Shown: piece by piece, positions 52,077 through 61,494 of the stretch
How the letters are laid out: each line of letters begins with the position of its first letter
How positions within the stretch are numbered: position 1 is the first letter of the stretch
Origin: an uncultured Aquimarina sp.
Lineage (GTDB): Bacteria; Bacteroidota; Bacteroidia; Flavobacteriales; Flavobacteriaceae
Direction: 5' to 3'
NCBI GenBank assembly: GCA_947499005.1
Contig: CANMML010000009.1
Span: forward strand, 62,001-126,000
Length of the DNA: 64,000 nucleotides
Translations under genes and position numbers: made by a program
Notes under the pieces: model-generated
Databases searched by the model: none
The model's input: only the letters and a program-made list of their open reading frames with translations
What the model was told of the DNA's origin: nothing

Positions 52077-54659
52077 ATGATTACAAAGATTTTAAAGTGT
52101 GTATTACTTTTTAGCCTTTTTCTTATTGGTTGCACCCCAAAAGAGAAGGAAGTAATTTATCAAGATTTTAATAAAGATTGGAAATTTAAACTTCAAAAGG
52201 AAGAAACTATTGACGATTCTTTTTTTGGGACTGAAGATTGGAGGACTTTAAATGTACCTCACGATTGGAGTGTAGAATACTCTTTTGATAATACTAAATA
52301 CAATGGAGCTACAGGCTTCTTGCCAGGAGGAATAGGTTGGTATACAAAACAATTTAAATTAGAAAAAAAACCTTCTAGAACTAATTATATCATTTTCGAT
52401 GGAGTGTATAACAACAGCGAATATTGGTTAAATGGGAAACATATTGGAGAACGTCCTTATGGATATGCTCCATTTTATTTTGATATTACTAATGACCTTG
52501 TTAAAGGAGAAGAAGGAAATCTTTTAAAAGTAAAAGTCGATCATTCTCGTTACATAGATAGTCGTTGGTATACTGGTTCGGGGATTTATAGAAAGGTAAA
52601 ACTAGTTAATAAGTATAATCTTCATATTCCTATTTGGGGAACATTTGTTACAACACCTAAAGTAGCTACATCATCAGCTACAGTTGATGCAAAAGTTAAA
52701 GTAAAAAATAACTTTGAAGAAGAGAAAGCATTCAATATTGTTTTTGATATTATTGATGCTAATGGAACAGTTGTAGCTTCTACTTCAAAAGAAGCTAAAG
52801 TGGCAGCAGGAAAAGAATTAGAATTTCAATTAGATCAAGCTGTAGCTTCACCAAAATTATGGGGTGTTAATAATCCTTATCTGTATACAACAAACATTAA
52901 AATAGAACAGGATGGAGTTGTTGTAGATGAAGAAACAAGTACTTTAGGAATTCGTACTGTAAAGTTTGATGCTAATAAAGGGTTCTTCTTAAATGGAGAA
53001 AACATGAAAATTAAAGGGGTTTGTCTGCATCATGATGCTGGTTTAGTAGGTGCAGCCGTACCAAAAGATGTGTGGAGAAGACGCTTTCAGCATTTAAAAG
53101 ACGGAGGAGTAAATGCTATTAGAGGATCTCATAACCCGGTTTCGGAAGAATTTATTGACTTATGTGATGAGATGGGAATTTTATTACAAGATGAGTTTTT
53201 TGACGAATGGGATAACCCAAAAGACAAGCGATTAAATCAAGAGGAAAGACATAAAGATTATGCTTCAAGAGGATATACGGATCATTTCCATAAATGGGCA
53301 AAGAAAGATTTGACCAATGTAATGCTGCGTGACCGTAACCACCCATCAGTTTTTCAATGGAGTATAGGTAACGAGATCGAGTGGACTTACCCGGTACATA
53401 GACATGCTTCTGGTTACTTTAATATGGGATGGGAAGGAAATTATTTTTTCGATGCACCTCCAATAGGTAAAGAAGAAATTAAAAAACGATATGAAGAATT
53501 CATTGAAGTGCAAAAAAATAATTTTGATGCCGAAAAATATGAGTTCTTAGAAGGGAATTACGTTTGTGCAGAGACAGCACAACGATTATCTAAGTGGACA
53601 AAAGCATTAGATACAACACGTGTAGTAACCGCTAATATGATTCTGCCTTCAGTGAGTTTAGAATCGGGTTATGGTGATGCTGTAGATGTAGCAGGATTTA
53701 GCTACCGTCGTATATTATATGATTATGCACATGAAAACTACCCAAATAAGGTCATTATGGGTACAGAAAACCTAGGGCAATGGCACGAATGGAAAGCTAT
53801 TATGGAAAGACCATTCGTATCAGGAACTTTCTTGTGGACAGGTATTGATTACATGGGAGAGTCTCATGGGCGTGGATATCCTAGAAGAGGGTTAGAGTGT
53901 GGATTGTTAGATTTTGCAGGGTTTAAAAAACCATCATTTTATATGATGAAGTCTCTTTGGAATGAAGAACCAAATATTTTTATTGCTTCAAATAAACCAG
54001 AGAGATCATTATTCAAAGTTGATTCGAAAACGAAAAAAGTAGTTGAAAAAAGAGAAGGATATTGGAAGACGGCATTATGGGATTGGCATAGAGTCGTAGA
54101 ACATTGGAACGATTATAAGGAAGGAGAAGAAGTGATTCTCGAACTATATTCTAATTGCGATGAAATCGAATTATTCTTAAATGATGTTTCTCAAGGAAAG
54201 AAAAAGTTAGCCGATTTTGACGATCATATATACAAGTGGGCTGTAGCTTATAAGGAAGGAACAGTAAAAGCTGTTGGTACAAAAGATGGAAAAACAGTTA
54301 CTTCTACAATCGTTACTGCTGGTAAGCCAACTAATGTGAAATTAACGGTTGATAAATCTAATCTAGATGCTAACAACGATGATGTAGCTCATATTGTAGC
54401 GCAGTTAGTAGACGAAAAAGGAAATCCAGTTAAAAATATAGAACAAGAAATTACTTTTGATATTGACGGAGATGTTAAGTTATTAGGAGTAGATAATGGA
54501 CATGTAAATAGTGTGCAAGATTATCAAACTAATAAAGTTAAGACGCATTTAGGTCAAGTTTTATTGATAGTGCAAGCTAAAGAAACAGCAACTATTTCTA
54601 ATATTAAAGCAACTTCGAAAGATCTTTCGAGTAATACAATAACTTTAAATATTAAATAA
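52077..54659 (+). CDS. GH2 family glycosidase lipoprotein, agar cluster
   Basis: An 860-residue lipoprotein (lipobox LIGC, C19) of glycoside hydrolase family 2. The N-terminal jelly roll (30-190), Ig-like domain (190-300) and barrel (300-600) are in family order. The acid/base is E433 (SIGNEIEW) and the nucleophile E564 (MGTENLG). C-terminal domains include a DUF4982/Ig-like region. With the GH117 neighbour it is probably a beta-galactosidase acting on agarooligosaccharides. It lies 13 bp upstream of the GH117 gene. Confidence 0.9.
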   Translation: MITKILKCVLLFSLFLIGCTPKEKEVIYQDFNKDWKFKLQKEETIDDSFFGTEDWRTLNVPHDWSVEYSFDNTKYNGATGFLPGGIGWYTKQFKLEKKPSRTNYIIFDGVYNNSEYWLNGKHIGERPYGYAPFYFDITNDLVKGEEGNLLKVKVDHSRYIDSRWYTGSGIYRKVKLVNKYNLHIPIWGTFVTTPKVATSSATVDAKVKVKNNFEEEKAFNIVFDIIDANGTVVASTSKEAKVAAGKELEFQLDQAVASPKLWGVNNPYLYTTNIKIEQDGVVVDEETSTLGIRTVKFDANKGFFLNGENMKIKGVCLHHDAGLVGAAVPKDVWRRRFQHLKDGGVNAIRGSHNPVSEEFIDLCDEMGILLQDEFFDEWDNPKDKRLNQEERHKDYASRGYTDHFHKWAKKDLTNVMLRDRNHPSVFQWSIGNEIEWTYPVHRHASGYFNMGWEGNYFFDAPPIGKEEIKKRYEEFIEVQKNNFDAEKYEFLEGNYVCAETAQRLSKWTKALDTTRVVTANMILPSVSLESGYGDAVDVAGFSYRRILYDYAHENYPNKVIMGTENLGQWHEWKAIMERPFVSGTFLWTGIDYMGESHGRGYPRRGLECGLLDFAGFKKPSFYMMKSLWNEEPNIFIASNKPERSLFKVDSKTKKVVEKREGYWKTALWDWHRVVEHWNDYKEGEEVILELYSNCDEIELFLNDVSQGKKKLADFDDHIYKWAVAYKEGTVKAVGTKDGKTVTSTIVTAGKPTNVKLTVDKSNLDANNDDVAHIVAQLVDEKGNPVKNIEQEITFDIDGDVKLLGVDNGHVNSVQDYQTNKVKTHLGQVLLIVQAKETATISNIKATSKDLSSNTITLNIK

Positions 54660-54672
54660 TCAAACATAAACC

Positions 54673-55935
54673 ATGAAAATAAAAGTTAGCGCTTTTGCTG
54701 CATTAGCAGCAGCTTTGGTAGTAGGTTGTAATCAACCAGCTCCACAACAAACAGAGGATAAGCCTTGTGAACCACAATTGGACTTATCTCCAGAGAAATT
54801 AGACCGTTTTGGTATTACTAACAAAGACCATTTAAGTGCTGCTTCTAAGAGAGCATTACAATGGAAATATGTAGAAAATGATTGGTATAGAGTTTTTAAC
54901 CCTATGCAACCATTAAAAGGAGATTTAGCATACGAAGAAGGTGTGGTTCGTCGTGATCCATCAGCAGTAATTTTTGCAGAAGGTTTATATCACGTATGGT
55001 ATTCTAGAAGTACAGGAGTAACAGATGGTTTTGGAGGAGATGTTGAAAACGACAAAGTATTCCCTTGGGATCGTTGTACTGTTTGGCATGCAACATCTAA
55101 AGATGGATGGACATGGAAAGAAGATAAGCAAGCTGCTGTACCATTAGGTAAAAAAGGTGCTTATGATGATCGTTCTATCTTTACTGTAGAGGTAATGCAA
55201 CATGATGGAATGTTCTACTTATGTTATCAAACAATTAAGTCTCCGTATGATGTACGTACTAAAAACGAAGTTGGTTTAGCTTGGTCTAAGTCTCCATTTG
55301 GTCCTTGGGAAAAAAGTGCAGCACCTATCTTGAAGCCAGCTGATAATGGGATTTGGAAAGGAGAAAAACAAAACCGTTTCCATGTAGAAAAGAAAGGAGA
55401 TTTCGATTCTCATAAAGTACACGATCCATGTATCTTGCCTCATAATGGTAAATTTTACCTTTATTATAAAGGCGAGCAAATGGGAGAAGAGATTCTTTTT
55501 GGAGGGCGTCAAATCCGTCATGGTGTAGCTGTTGCTGACAATCCAAAAGGGCCATATGTAAAGTCTAAGTATAACCCAATTTCTAATTCAGGTCATGAGA
55601 TTTGTGTTTGGCCAGTTGATGGAGGTATTGCATCTTTGGTAACTACAGATGGACCAGAAAGAAATACATTCCAATTCTCTCCTGATGGAATCAACTTTGA
55701 AATCCGTGGAGCTGTAAAAGGGGCTAATATGCCACATGCTATTGGATTAAACAGAAGTTTAAAAGCTACTGCTGGTAACCCAACTAAAGTATTTGATTGG
55801 GGATTATCTCACGTATACAATAGCTGGAATTATCAAAGCATTATGCGTTTTGATTCTTACAGAAAAACTTCTCACGTAGCTCCAGGAGAAAGTACTCCTG
55901 ACGATGAGAAAAACGAAGAAGTTCAAGATAACTAA
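54673..55935 (+). CDS. ahgA: GH117 alpha-1,3-L-neoagarooligosaccharide hydrolase lipoprotein
   Basis: A 420-residue lipoprotein (lipobox VVGC, C19) of GH117, whose members release 3,6-anhydro-L-galactose from the non-reducing end of neoagarooligosaccharides. Conserved acidic residues are D95 (RRDPSAV), D251 (VHDPC) and E309 after H308 (SGHEICVW), in family order. The N-terminal helix-turn segment that mediates dimer exchange in GH117 is present (DRFGITNKDHLSAASKRALQWKY). It marks the cluster as red-algal agar metabolism. Confidence 0.93.
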   Translation: MKIKVSAFAALAAALVVGCNQPAPQQTEDKPCEPQLDLSPEKLDRFGITNKDHLSAASKRALQWKYVENDWYRVFNPMQPLKGDLAYEEGVVRRDPSAVIFAEGLYHVWYSRSTGVTDGFGGDVENDKVFPWDRCTVWHATSKDGWTWKEDKQAAVPLGKKGAYDDRSIFTVEVMQHDGMFYLCYQTIKSPYDVRTKNEVGLAWSKSPFGPWEKSAAPILKPADNGIWKGEKQNRFHVEKKGDFDSHKVHDPCILPHNGKFYLYYKGEQMGEEILFGGRQIRHGVAVADNPKGPYVKSKYNPISNSGHEICVWPVDGGIASLVTTDGPERNTFQFSPDGINFEIRGAVKGANMPHAIGLNRSLKATAGNPTKVFDWGLSHVYNSWNYQSIMRFDSYRKTSHVAPGESTPDDEKNEEVQDN

Positions 55936-55969
55936 GAAAAATTAATATCTATTTATAATTATATAACAA

Positions 55970-56986
55970 TTGAAAGCAACTAGATACGAGGGTAATAAAA
56001 CCTTCAGCGTAATTGAAAAGGAAGTTGAGGCACCAGCAGCTGGTGATGTGCGTATTAAGGTCGCTTACTCTGGGGTATGTGGTACTGATGTACACATTTA
56101 CCACGGTATGATGGATCAACGTGTTAGCATTCCTGTAACTATTGGACATGAAATGTCTGGTACTATTGATGCAGTAGGAGAAGGAGTAACTGGTTATGAA
56201 GTAGGTGATAAAGTCGTTGTACGTCCATTAGACGACCGTGGAGCGAAACCTTCTGATAAAGGGTTTAATCACGTATGTGAGGACTTGAAATTTATTGGTA
56301 TTGATAGTCCAGGTTCTATGCAACAATATTGGAATGTTCCAGCATTTACATTGCACAAGTTAAAAGCAGAAACTTCATTGAAGTTAGCAGCGTTAATCGA
56401 GCCATTATCAGTAGCATCTCACGATGTTCGTTTATCAGAATTAAAAGCGGGTGAAACTGCTGTGATTCTTGGTGGTGGACCAATCGGTTTATTAGTAGCT
56501 ATGGTTGCTAAAGATACAGGAGCTAATGTGATTATTTCAGAAGTGAACCCTGTTCGTATTCAAAAGGCTAAAGACTTAGGGTTTGACTGTGTTAGTCCTG
56601 CAGAATTAGACTTAGTAGAATATGTAAGAGAGAAAACAGAAGGTCGTTTGGCTGATGTAGTTTTTGAAGTTGCAGGGGTACAACCAGCTTTGGATGTTAT
56701 GACAGAAGTAGCTGGTATTCGTGGAAGAATCGTTATGGTCGCTATTCACGGACAACCTAAGCCAGTAAACTTATTTAAGTTCTTCTGGAAAGAATTGAAA
56801 TTAATCGGAGCTCGTGTTTATGAGAAAGAAGATTATGAGAAATCAATTGCTTTAATTACGGCTAACGAGTTACCATTTGAAGAAATGATTACTGATGTTC
56901 AGCCGTTATCAAACATTCAGGAAGTGTTTGAAAACATTGATAAAAATCCTAATGGATTAAAAGTGTTAATGGATTGTCAATTATAA
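55970..56986 (+). CDS. Zinc-dependent alcohol dehydrogenase, agar-sugar pathway
   Basis: A 338-residue MDR dehydrogenase. Zinc and catalytic residues lie in SGVCGTDVHIYHG, GHEMSG and the nucleotide-binding motif ILGGGPIGLLVAMVAK. The start is TTG (55970): the next ATG would delete the conserved N-terminus, and homologues begin MKATRYEG. With the other genes it could oxidise the deoxy-galactonate intermediate of 3,6-anhydro-L-galactose breakdown; the exact substrate is not proven. Confidence 0.85.
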   Translation: MKATRYEGNKTFSVIEKEVEAPAAGDVRIKVAYSGVCGTDVHIYHGMMDQRVSIPVTIGHEMSGTIDAVGEGVTGYEVGDKVVVRPLDDRGAKPSDKGFNHVCEDLKFIGIDSPGSMQQYWNVPAFTLHKLKAETSLKLAALIEPLSVASHDVRLSELKAGETAVILGGGPIGLLVAMVAKDTGANVIISEVNPVRIQKAKDLGFDCVSPAELDLVEYVREKTEGRLADVVFEVAGVQPALDVMTEVAGIRGRIVMVAIHGQPKPVNLFKFFWKELKLIGARVYEKEDYEKSIALITANELPFEEMITDVQPLSNIQEVFENIDKNPNGLKVLMDCQL

Positions 56987-57002
56987 AAAATAGAAATTAA
57001 TA

Positions 57003-57773
57003 ATGAGCATTTTAAATAAATTTAATCTTGAAGGTAAAACAGCCTTAGTAACAGGATGTAAAAGAGGTATTGGTAAAGCTATGGCTGTTGCTTTAGCTGA
57101 AGCAGGAGCTGATGTTATTGGTGTTAGTGCTTCTCTAGAATTAGAAGGAAGTACAGTTGAAGCTGAAGTAAAAGCTACTGGTAAAAACTTTAAAGCATAC
57201 CAATGTGATTTTGGTGATCGTAAAGCCTTATATGGTTTTATTAATGCAGTAAAGGCAGATTTCCCAGTTATTGACATTTTAGTTAATAATGCAGGTACTA
57301 TTCTAAGAACGCCTGCTGCAGAGCACCCAGATGAAATGTGGGATAAAGTAATTGAGGTAAACCAAAATGCGCAATTTATTTTAACTCGTGAAATCGGGAA
57401 AGAAATGGTTGCTCGTGGTTCTGGTAAAGTTGTATTTACAGCATCTTTATTAACTTTCCAAGGAGGAATTACCGTTCCAGGATATGCAGCTTCTAAAGGA
57501 GCGATCGGTCAGTTAACAATGGCTTTTGCAAATGAGTGGGCTGGTAGTGGTGTTAATGTAAACGCTATTGCTCCTGGTTATATCTCTACAGATAATACTG
57601 AAGCATTAAGAAATAATCCAGAACGTGCCAATTCAATTTTAGCACGTATTCCTGCTGGACGTTGGGGTCAACCAGAAGATTTTGCTGGTCCAACTGTATT
57701 CTTATGTTCTGATGCTGCCTCTTATATGTCGGGTAGTATTATGTTAGTTGATGGTGGATGGATGGGACGATAG
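57003..57773 (+). CDS. SDR oxidoreductase, KduD-like
   Basis: A 256-residue classical short-chain dehydrogenase. The NAD motif is TGCKRGIGKA, then NNAGT and the catalytic YAASK (Y161-K165 region) and the loop PGYISTDNTEALRN. It resembles 2-deoxy-D-gluconate 3-dehydrogenase (KduD). In agar-sugar catabolism such an enzyme would reduce a diketo-deoxygalactonate; that role is inferred from its place 16 bp after the MDR gene. Confidence 0.85.
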   Translation: MSILNKFNLEGKTALVTGCKRGIGKAMAVALAEAGADVIGVSASLELEGSTVEAEVKATGKNFKAYQCDFGDRKALYGFINAVKADFPVIDILVNNAGTILRTPAAEHPDEMWDKVIEVNQNAQFILTREIGKEMVARGSGKVVFTASLLTFQGGITVPGYAASKGAIGQLTMAFANEWAGSGVNVNAIAPGYISTDNTEALRNNPERANSILARIPAGRWGQPEDFAGPTVFLCSDAASYMSGSIMLVDGGWMGR

Positions 57774-57778
57774 TCTCG

Positions 57779-57898
57779 TTTTGGAAAAGAGAAAATAGAG
57801 GATAGAAAAGAGATAAAATTTATTTTTAATGTATTTTAATCATAAAAGTCTATTTTCTGTACTCTCTTTTCTTTTTTCTATATAAATTTAACTTAGTA
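57779..57898. repeat. AGAAAATAGAGGATAGAAAAGAGA intergenic repeat
   Basis: The 137-bp gap after the SDR gene has AGAAAATAGA/AGAAAAGAGA units and then TCTATTTTC/CTCTCTTTTC units, so the two halves are roughly inverted and could pair. It may separate the two transcription units. No clear terminator T-run is seen. Confidence 0.45.
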
Positions 57899-57910
57899 AA
57901 ATAAAATCAC

Positions 57911-59362
57911 ATGGCTGTAAAAGAATATGAATTATTCATCGGTGGTGAGTGGAGAAAATCTACATCTGGTGAAACAATTGATGTAATTAGCCCTTCTACG
58001 GAAGAGTTAGTTGCAAAAGTGCAAAATGGTACTGCTGAAGAAGCAATCGAAACTTTAGAGGTAGCAGATAAAGCACAAAAAGAATGGAAGAAACTTCCGG
58101 CAAGAAAGCGTGCTGAATACTTATACGCTTTAGCTAATGAAATCAAGGCTAATTCAGAGTATTTAGCGGAGCTATTAGTTAAAGAACAAGGTAAGCTTTT
58201 AAAAGTAGCAAAAATGGAAGTTGCTGTTACAGCTTCTTTTATTGAGTATGCAGCTGAAGGTGCACGTCGTATCGAAGGAGATATTATTCCTTCTGATAAC
58301 CCTAACGAGCAAATTTGGATTCAAAAAGTGCCTCGTGGTGTAGTAGTTGCTATTACTGCTTGGAATTTCCCATTTGCATTAGCAGGACGTAAATTAGGTC
58401 CAGCATTAGTGGCTGGTAACTCAATTGTAATCAAGCCAACTTCTGAGACTCCATTAGCAACATTAGAGTTAGGAAACTTAGCAAACAAAGTAGGTATTCC
58501 TGCCGGTGTTATCAATATCTTAACAGGACCTGGTCGTGCTATGGGTAATGCTTTAGTTGAAAGTCCAATCTGTAAGATGGTTACAATGACAGGATCTACG
58601 CCAGTTGGACAACAAATCGCTCGTAATGCAGCTCAAAACTTAACTCACGTTCAGTTAGAGTTAGGTGGTAAAGCTCCATTTATAGTATTTGCTGATGCTG
58701 ATATAGATGCTGCTGTAGAATCTGCCTTACATTCTCGTTTTGATAACTGTGGTCAGGTATGTACTTGTAATGAGCGTATGTATGTTCATGAAGATATTTA
58801 TGATGTATTCATGGATAAATTCTTGGCTGCTACAAAAGCATTGAAAGTTGGAGATCCAATGTTGGATGATACTGATATGGGACCAAAAGTAAATGGGTCA
58901 GAACTTAAGCATATGGAGCATTTAGTAGAAGTTTCTGTAAAAGAAGGAGCTACTATTGCAGCAGGAGGAAAGCGTCCTGAAGGAGCTCAATTTGAAAAAG
59001 GTTTCTGGTTCGAGCCAACGGTATTAACAAATGTTACTCAGGATATGACTATCGTACATGAGGAGTCATTTGGACCTATCTTACCAGTATTGAAGTTCTC
59101 TTCTTTCGAGCAAGTAATTGGATTCGCTAATGACTGTGAGTATGGTTTAGCTGCTATGGTTTTCACAAATGATATGAATACGATCATGAAGTGTAACGAC
59201 GAGTTAGAATATGGAGAGATCTATGTTAATCGTGGTCATGGGGAGCAACATCAAGGATTCCATAACGGATATAAATTATCTGGTTCTGGAGGAGAAGATG
59301 GTAAATATGGATTTGAGCAGTACTTAGAGAAAAAGACTTTCTACGTACGTCATAAAGTATAA
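57911..59362 (+). CDS. Aldehyde dehydrogenase, probable 3,6-anhydro-L-galactose dehydrogenase
   Basis: A 483-residue NAD(P)-dependent ALDH. The NAD loop is AITAWNFPFALAGRKLGPAL, the catalytic glutamate is in LELGGKAPF, and the catalytic cysteine is in DNCGQVCTCNERMYV. It is closest in style to lactaldehyde dehydrogenases (AldA-like). Beside GH117 it fits oxidation of 3,6-anhydro-L-galactose to the galactonate. No cycloisomerase gene for the next step is seen in the window. Confidence 0.85.
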   Translation: MAVKEYELFIGGEWRKSTSGETIDVISPSTEELVAKVQNGTAEEAIETLEVADKAQKEWKKLPARKRAEYLYALANEIKANSEYLAELLVKEQGKLLKVAKMEVAVTASFIEYAAEGARRIEGDIIPSDNPNEQIWIQKVPRGVVVAITAWNFPFALAGRKLGPALVAGNSIVIKPTSETPLATLELGNLANKVGIPAGVINILTGPGRAMGNALVESPICKMVTMTGSTPVGQQIARNAAQNLTHVQLELGGKAPFIVFADADIDAAVESALHSRFDNCGQVCTCNERMYVHEDIYDVFMDKFLAATKALKVGDPMLDDTDMGPKVNGSELKHMEHLVEVSVKEGATIAAGGKRPEGAQFEKGFWFEPTVLTNVTQDMTIVHEESFGPILPVLKFSSFEQVIGFANDCEYGLAAMVFTNDMNTIMKCNDELEYGEIYVNRGHGEQHQGFHNGYKLSGSGGEDGKYGFEQYLEKKTFYVRHKV

Positions 59363-59385
59363 TTCATTTCGAATTATCGTATATG

Positions 59386-59417
59386 AAAATGCCACTCGAA
59401 TTTCGAGTGGCATTTTT
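59386..59417 (+). terminator. Terminator after the aldehyde dehydrogenase
   Basis: AAAATGCCACTCGAA pairs with TTCGAGTGGCATTTT, with T run, 23 bp after the stop. It also lies between the plus-strand agar cluster and the minus-strand DUF3857 genes, so it can act for both. Confidence 0.9.
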
Positions 59418-59457
59418 GTTTAAATAAAGTGTTCTATAGTAAAGTATATTGTTGATA

Positions 59458-61491
59458 CTATTTTTTCTTCAATACGATCTGTTCATTCTGCTTTTCTACC
59501 AAAATTTTGTAGAATTCTTGAAGCGTTTTATATTCATTAATAGGAAAGAAAGCCTTACTTAACTTTTCGGAAACTCTAATAGTTATAGAGTTTCCTATAG
59601 TCATAGTAGTAAACTTAAAAAAACCTAAATTATTAGGTAAACCTATAGTAGTATTTTCAGGAATTGATTCAATGGTATAGTTTTCAGGAACTGATATGTT
59701 GATGATATATGATTTTTCTATAGGGTATTCCCAATCTACAGGGAATTTACGGGATTCTTGTTTTAAAGGGTTGTCATTCTTTTTCAAAAATAACATTGGG
59801 TAGACGTAGATTTCATTATCAACTACAGTTATTCTATCTGCATCTTCAAATTCAAAGGATTCCTTCACTTTTTGGTAAGGATCATCTTTGCCATTATTTT
59901 GATAGTTGGTTATTTCATTTAAGTTATAGTGTTTTTTTAAGAAATCAATATTCTGATCGTTTCCTTTTTTTAAGTAATTTCTACGTTGTAAAGCTGCATA
60001 ATCGCCTCTTCTTTCTTGTAGTTTACCAACAGCAATTCCATTTTCATTGATAGTATAATTAAGCATACTTTGTACCTTAGATGGCTTAATAATTCTTAAA
60101 TTTATAGGAACTGCAGTTTTATTATTACTAAGTAATTTTCCACTTCCTTGTATTACTCTTTTAGGTAGTAGATTTGGTATGCCTGATTTTTGCGTAGCAT
60201 CTAAATATATTTTAGAGTTATTACTTAAAGTAACCTCAGTAATAGCATAATCAAAAGCATTTATATTAGGAAAAATAGATTTTCTAGATTTGTTACTTAT
60301 TACAAATACAGGTCTTGCTTTGATACCTGAATGCTGCAATGCCGAAATAAGGATTGTATTGATTTGTCCACTACTGCCAACACCATCTTTGTAGGCTTTT
60401 TTAACTCCTCTGTAGGCCATAGATGTGTAACGTTTATTCCATCGGATAGATTTTTTTATAAACTCATAGATTTTTAAGACATTGTCTTTTTCATTACCTG
60501 GTTGTAGATTTAATAAGGAAAGGTCTTTTTTATAATAATCTGATTTAGAGACTTCACTTTTATAGCTAGATCTATCCGTTAATTTCTTTAAAACATCATC
60601 CCAGCTATATGCATAGACTTTTTCTGGTCCATTAGGGTAACGAATAGACTTTAGATAGAATTCTAATGTAGTCGCATAATTCCAAATAAATGGAACAAAG
60701 GGCTCGTCGGATAGTGATGGTATATTTGTTTGCTTTACTTTATAAACGTTAGATAAAAAGTCTATTTTTTCAAAATTAGATTGTGATCTCACAGTAGTAA
60801 AACCATTACCACTAGACCTTGTTATTGAGGTAAACTGCGCATTACTCGTTTTGGTGTTTCTATTAATCTGAATTGGATATTCGCCACGTGTTTGTATTTG
60901 ATAAGTGTAAAATTCAGGAATTTCAATATTAACATCAATATTTGCTATCGGAATTCGTCTTTCAAAATAAATTGGGGGGATGTAGGTATAATATGGAGAG
61001 ATCTTTGTGTATGAATATTCAATAATTGAGCCCACAATTACTTTGGGTAGTGTAATTTTTTGGTTTTTTTCATGATCATTTTTGTTCTCTGGCTCAAAAA
61101 TTCCTTTTTTTGATAATTTTTCAGTTTCAATTTTACCATCAACTAAGTTATATGTAACTCCCTTTATATTGCTTGCTTTTTCTTGAGCAGAATTACCATA
61201 AAATAAATGAATATTATGAGTTCCCCAGCGTAATCCATCTTCTTTATAGATTTTAATTCGTCTATAGAATTTGGTGTGAATAGTAAATCCTTCATTTTGA
61301 TTGTATACATATTGTATTTCCTTACTTTCGTTAAGTATAACAGCAGGTGCGTTGGATTCTAATGGATATGATGTTTCTTTTAATTGCTCGATCGTTACTT
61401 TTTCTCTTTTTTCTTTACTGTAAGAAATGGTAAAGATGAAAAAGAATATAAATAGGAGGTAGGTAATACGTTTACATAGTAATGTAATCAT
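59458..61491 (-). CDS. DUF3857 transglutaminase-like secreted protein, second
   Basis: A 677-residue exported protein. A signal peptide (MITLLCKRITYLLFIFFFIFTISYS) precedes a DUF3857 domain (about 30-270, RIKIYKEDGLRWGTHNIHLFYG, LPKVIVGSIIEYSYTK) and a transglutaminase-like domain (about 310-430, GNEKDNVLKIYEFIKKSIRWNKRYTSMAYRG, VGSSGQINTILISALQHSGIKARPV). The usual Cys of active transglutaminases is not visible at VGSSGQ, where a serine stands, so it may lack peptide-crosslinking activity. It lies 3 bp after the paralogue and is likely in one operon. Confidence 0.82.
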   Translation of the reverse strand: MITLLCKRITYLLFIFFFIFTISYSKEKREKVTIEQLKETSYPLESNAPAVILNESKEIQYVYNQNEGFTIHTKFYRRIKIYKEDGLRWGTHNIHLFYGNSAQEKASNIKGVTYNLVDGKIETEKLSKKGIFEPENKNDHEKNQKITLPKVIVGSIIEYSYTKISPYYTYIPPIYFERRIPIANIDVNIEIPEFYTYQIQTRGEYPIQINRNTKTSNAQFTSITRSSGNGFTTVRSQSNFEKIDFLSNVYKVKQTNIPSLSDEPFVPFIWNYATTLEFYLKSIRYPNGPEKVYAYSWDDVLKKLTDRSSYKSEVSKSDYYKKDLSLLNLQPGNEKDNVLKIYEFIKKSIRWNKRYTSMAYRGVKKAYKDGVGSSGQINTILISALQHSGIKARPVFVISNKSRKSIFPNINAFDYAITEVTLSNNSKIYLDATQKSGIPNLLPKRVIQGSGKLLSNNKTAVPINLRIIKPSKVQSMLNYTINENGIAVGKLQERRGDYAALQRRNYLKKGNDQNIDFLKKHYNLNEITNYQNNGKDDPYQKVKESFEFEDADRITVVDNEIYVYPMLFLKKNDNPLKQESRKFPVDWEYPIEKSYIINISVPENYTIESIPENTTIGLPNNLGFFKFTTMTIGNSITIRVSEKLSKAFFPINEYKTLQEFYKILVEKQNEQIVLKKK

Positions 61492-61494
61492 CGA

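Noticed and set aside
51877..52080. 67-codon plus-strand ORF upstream of GH2
   Set aside because: Its composition follows AT-rich non-coding DNA and it overlaps the GH2 start; no homology is visible.
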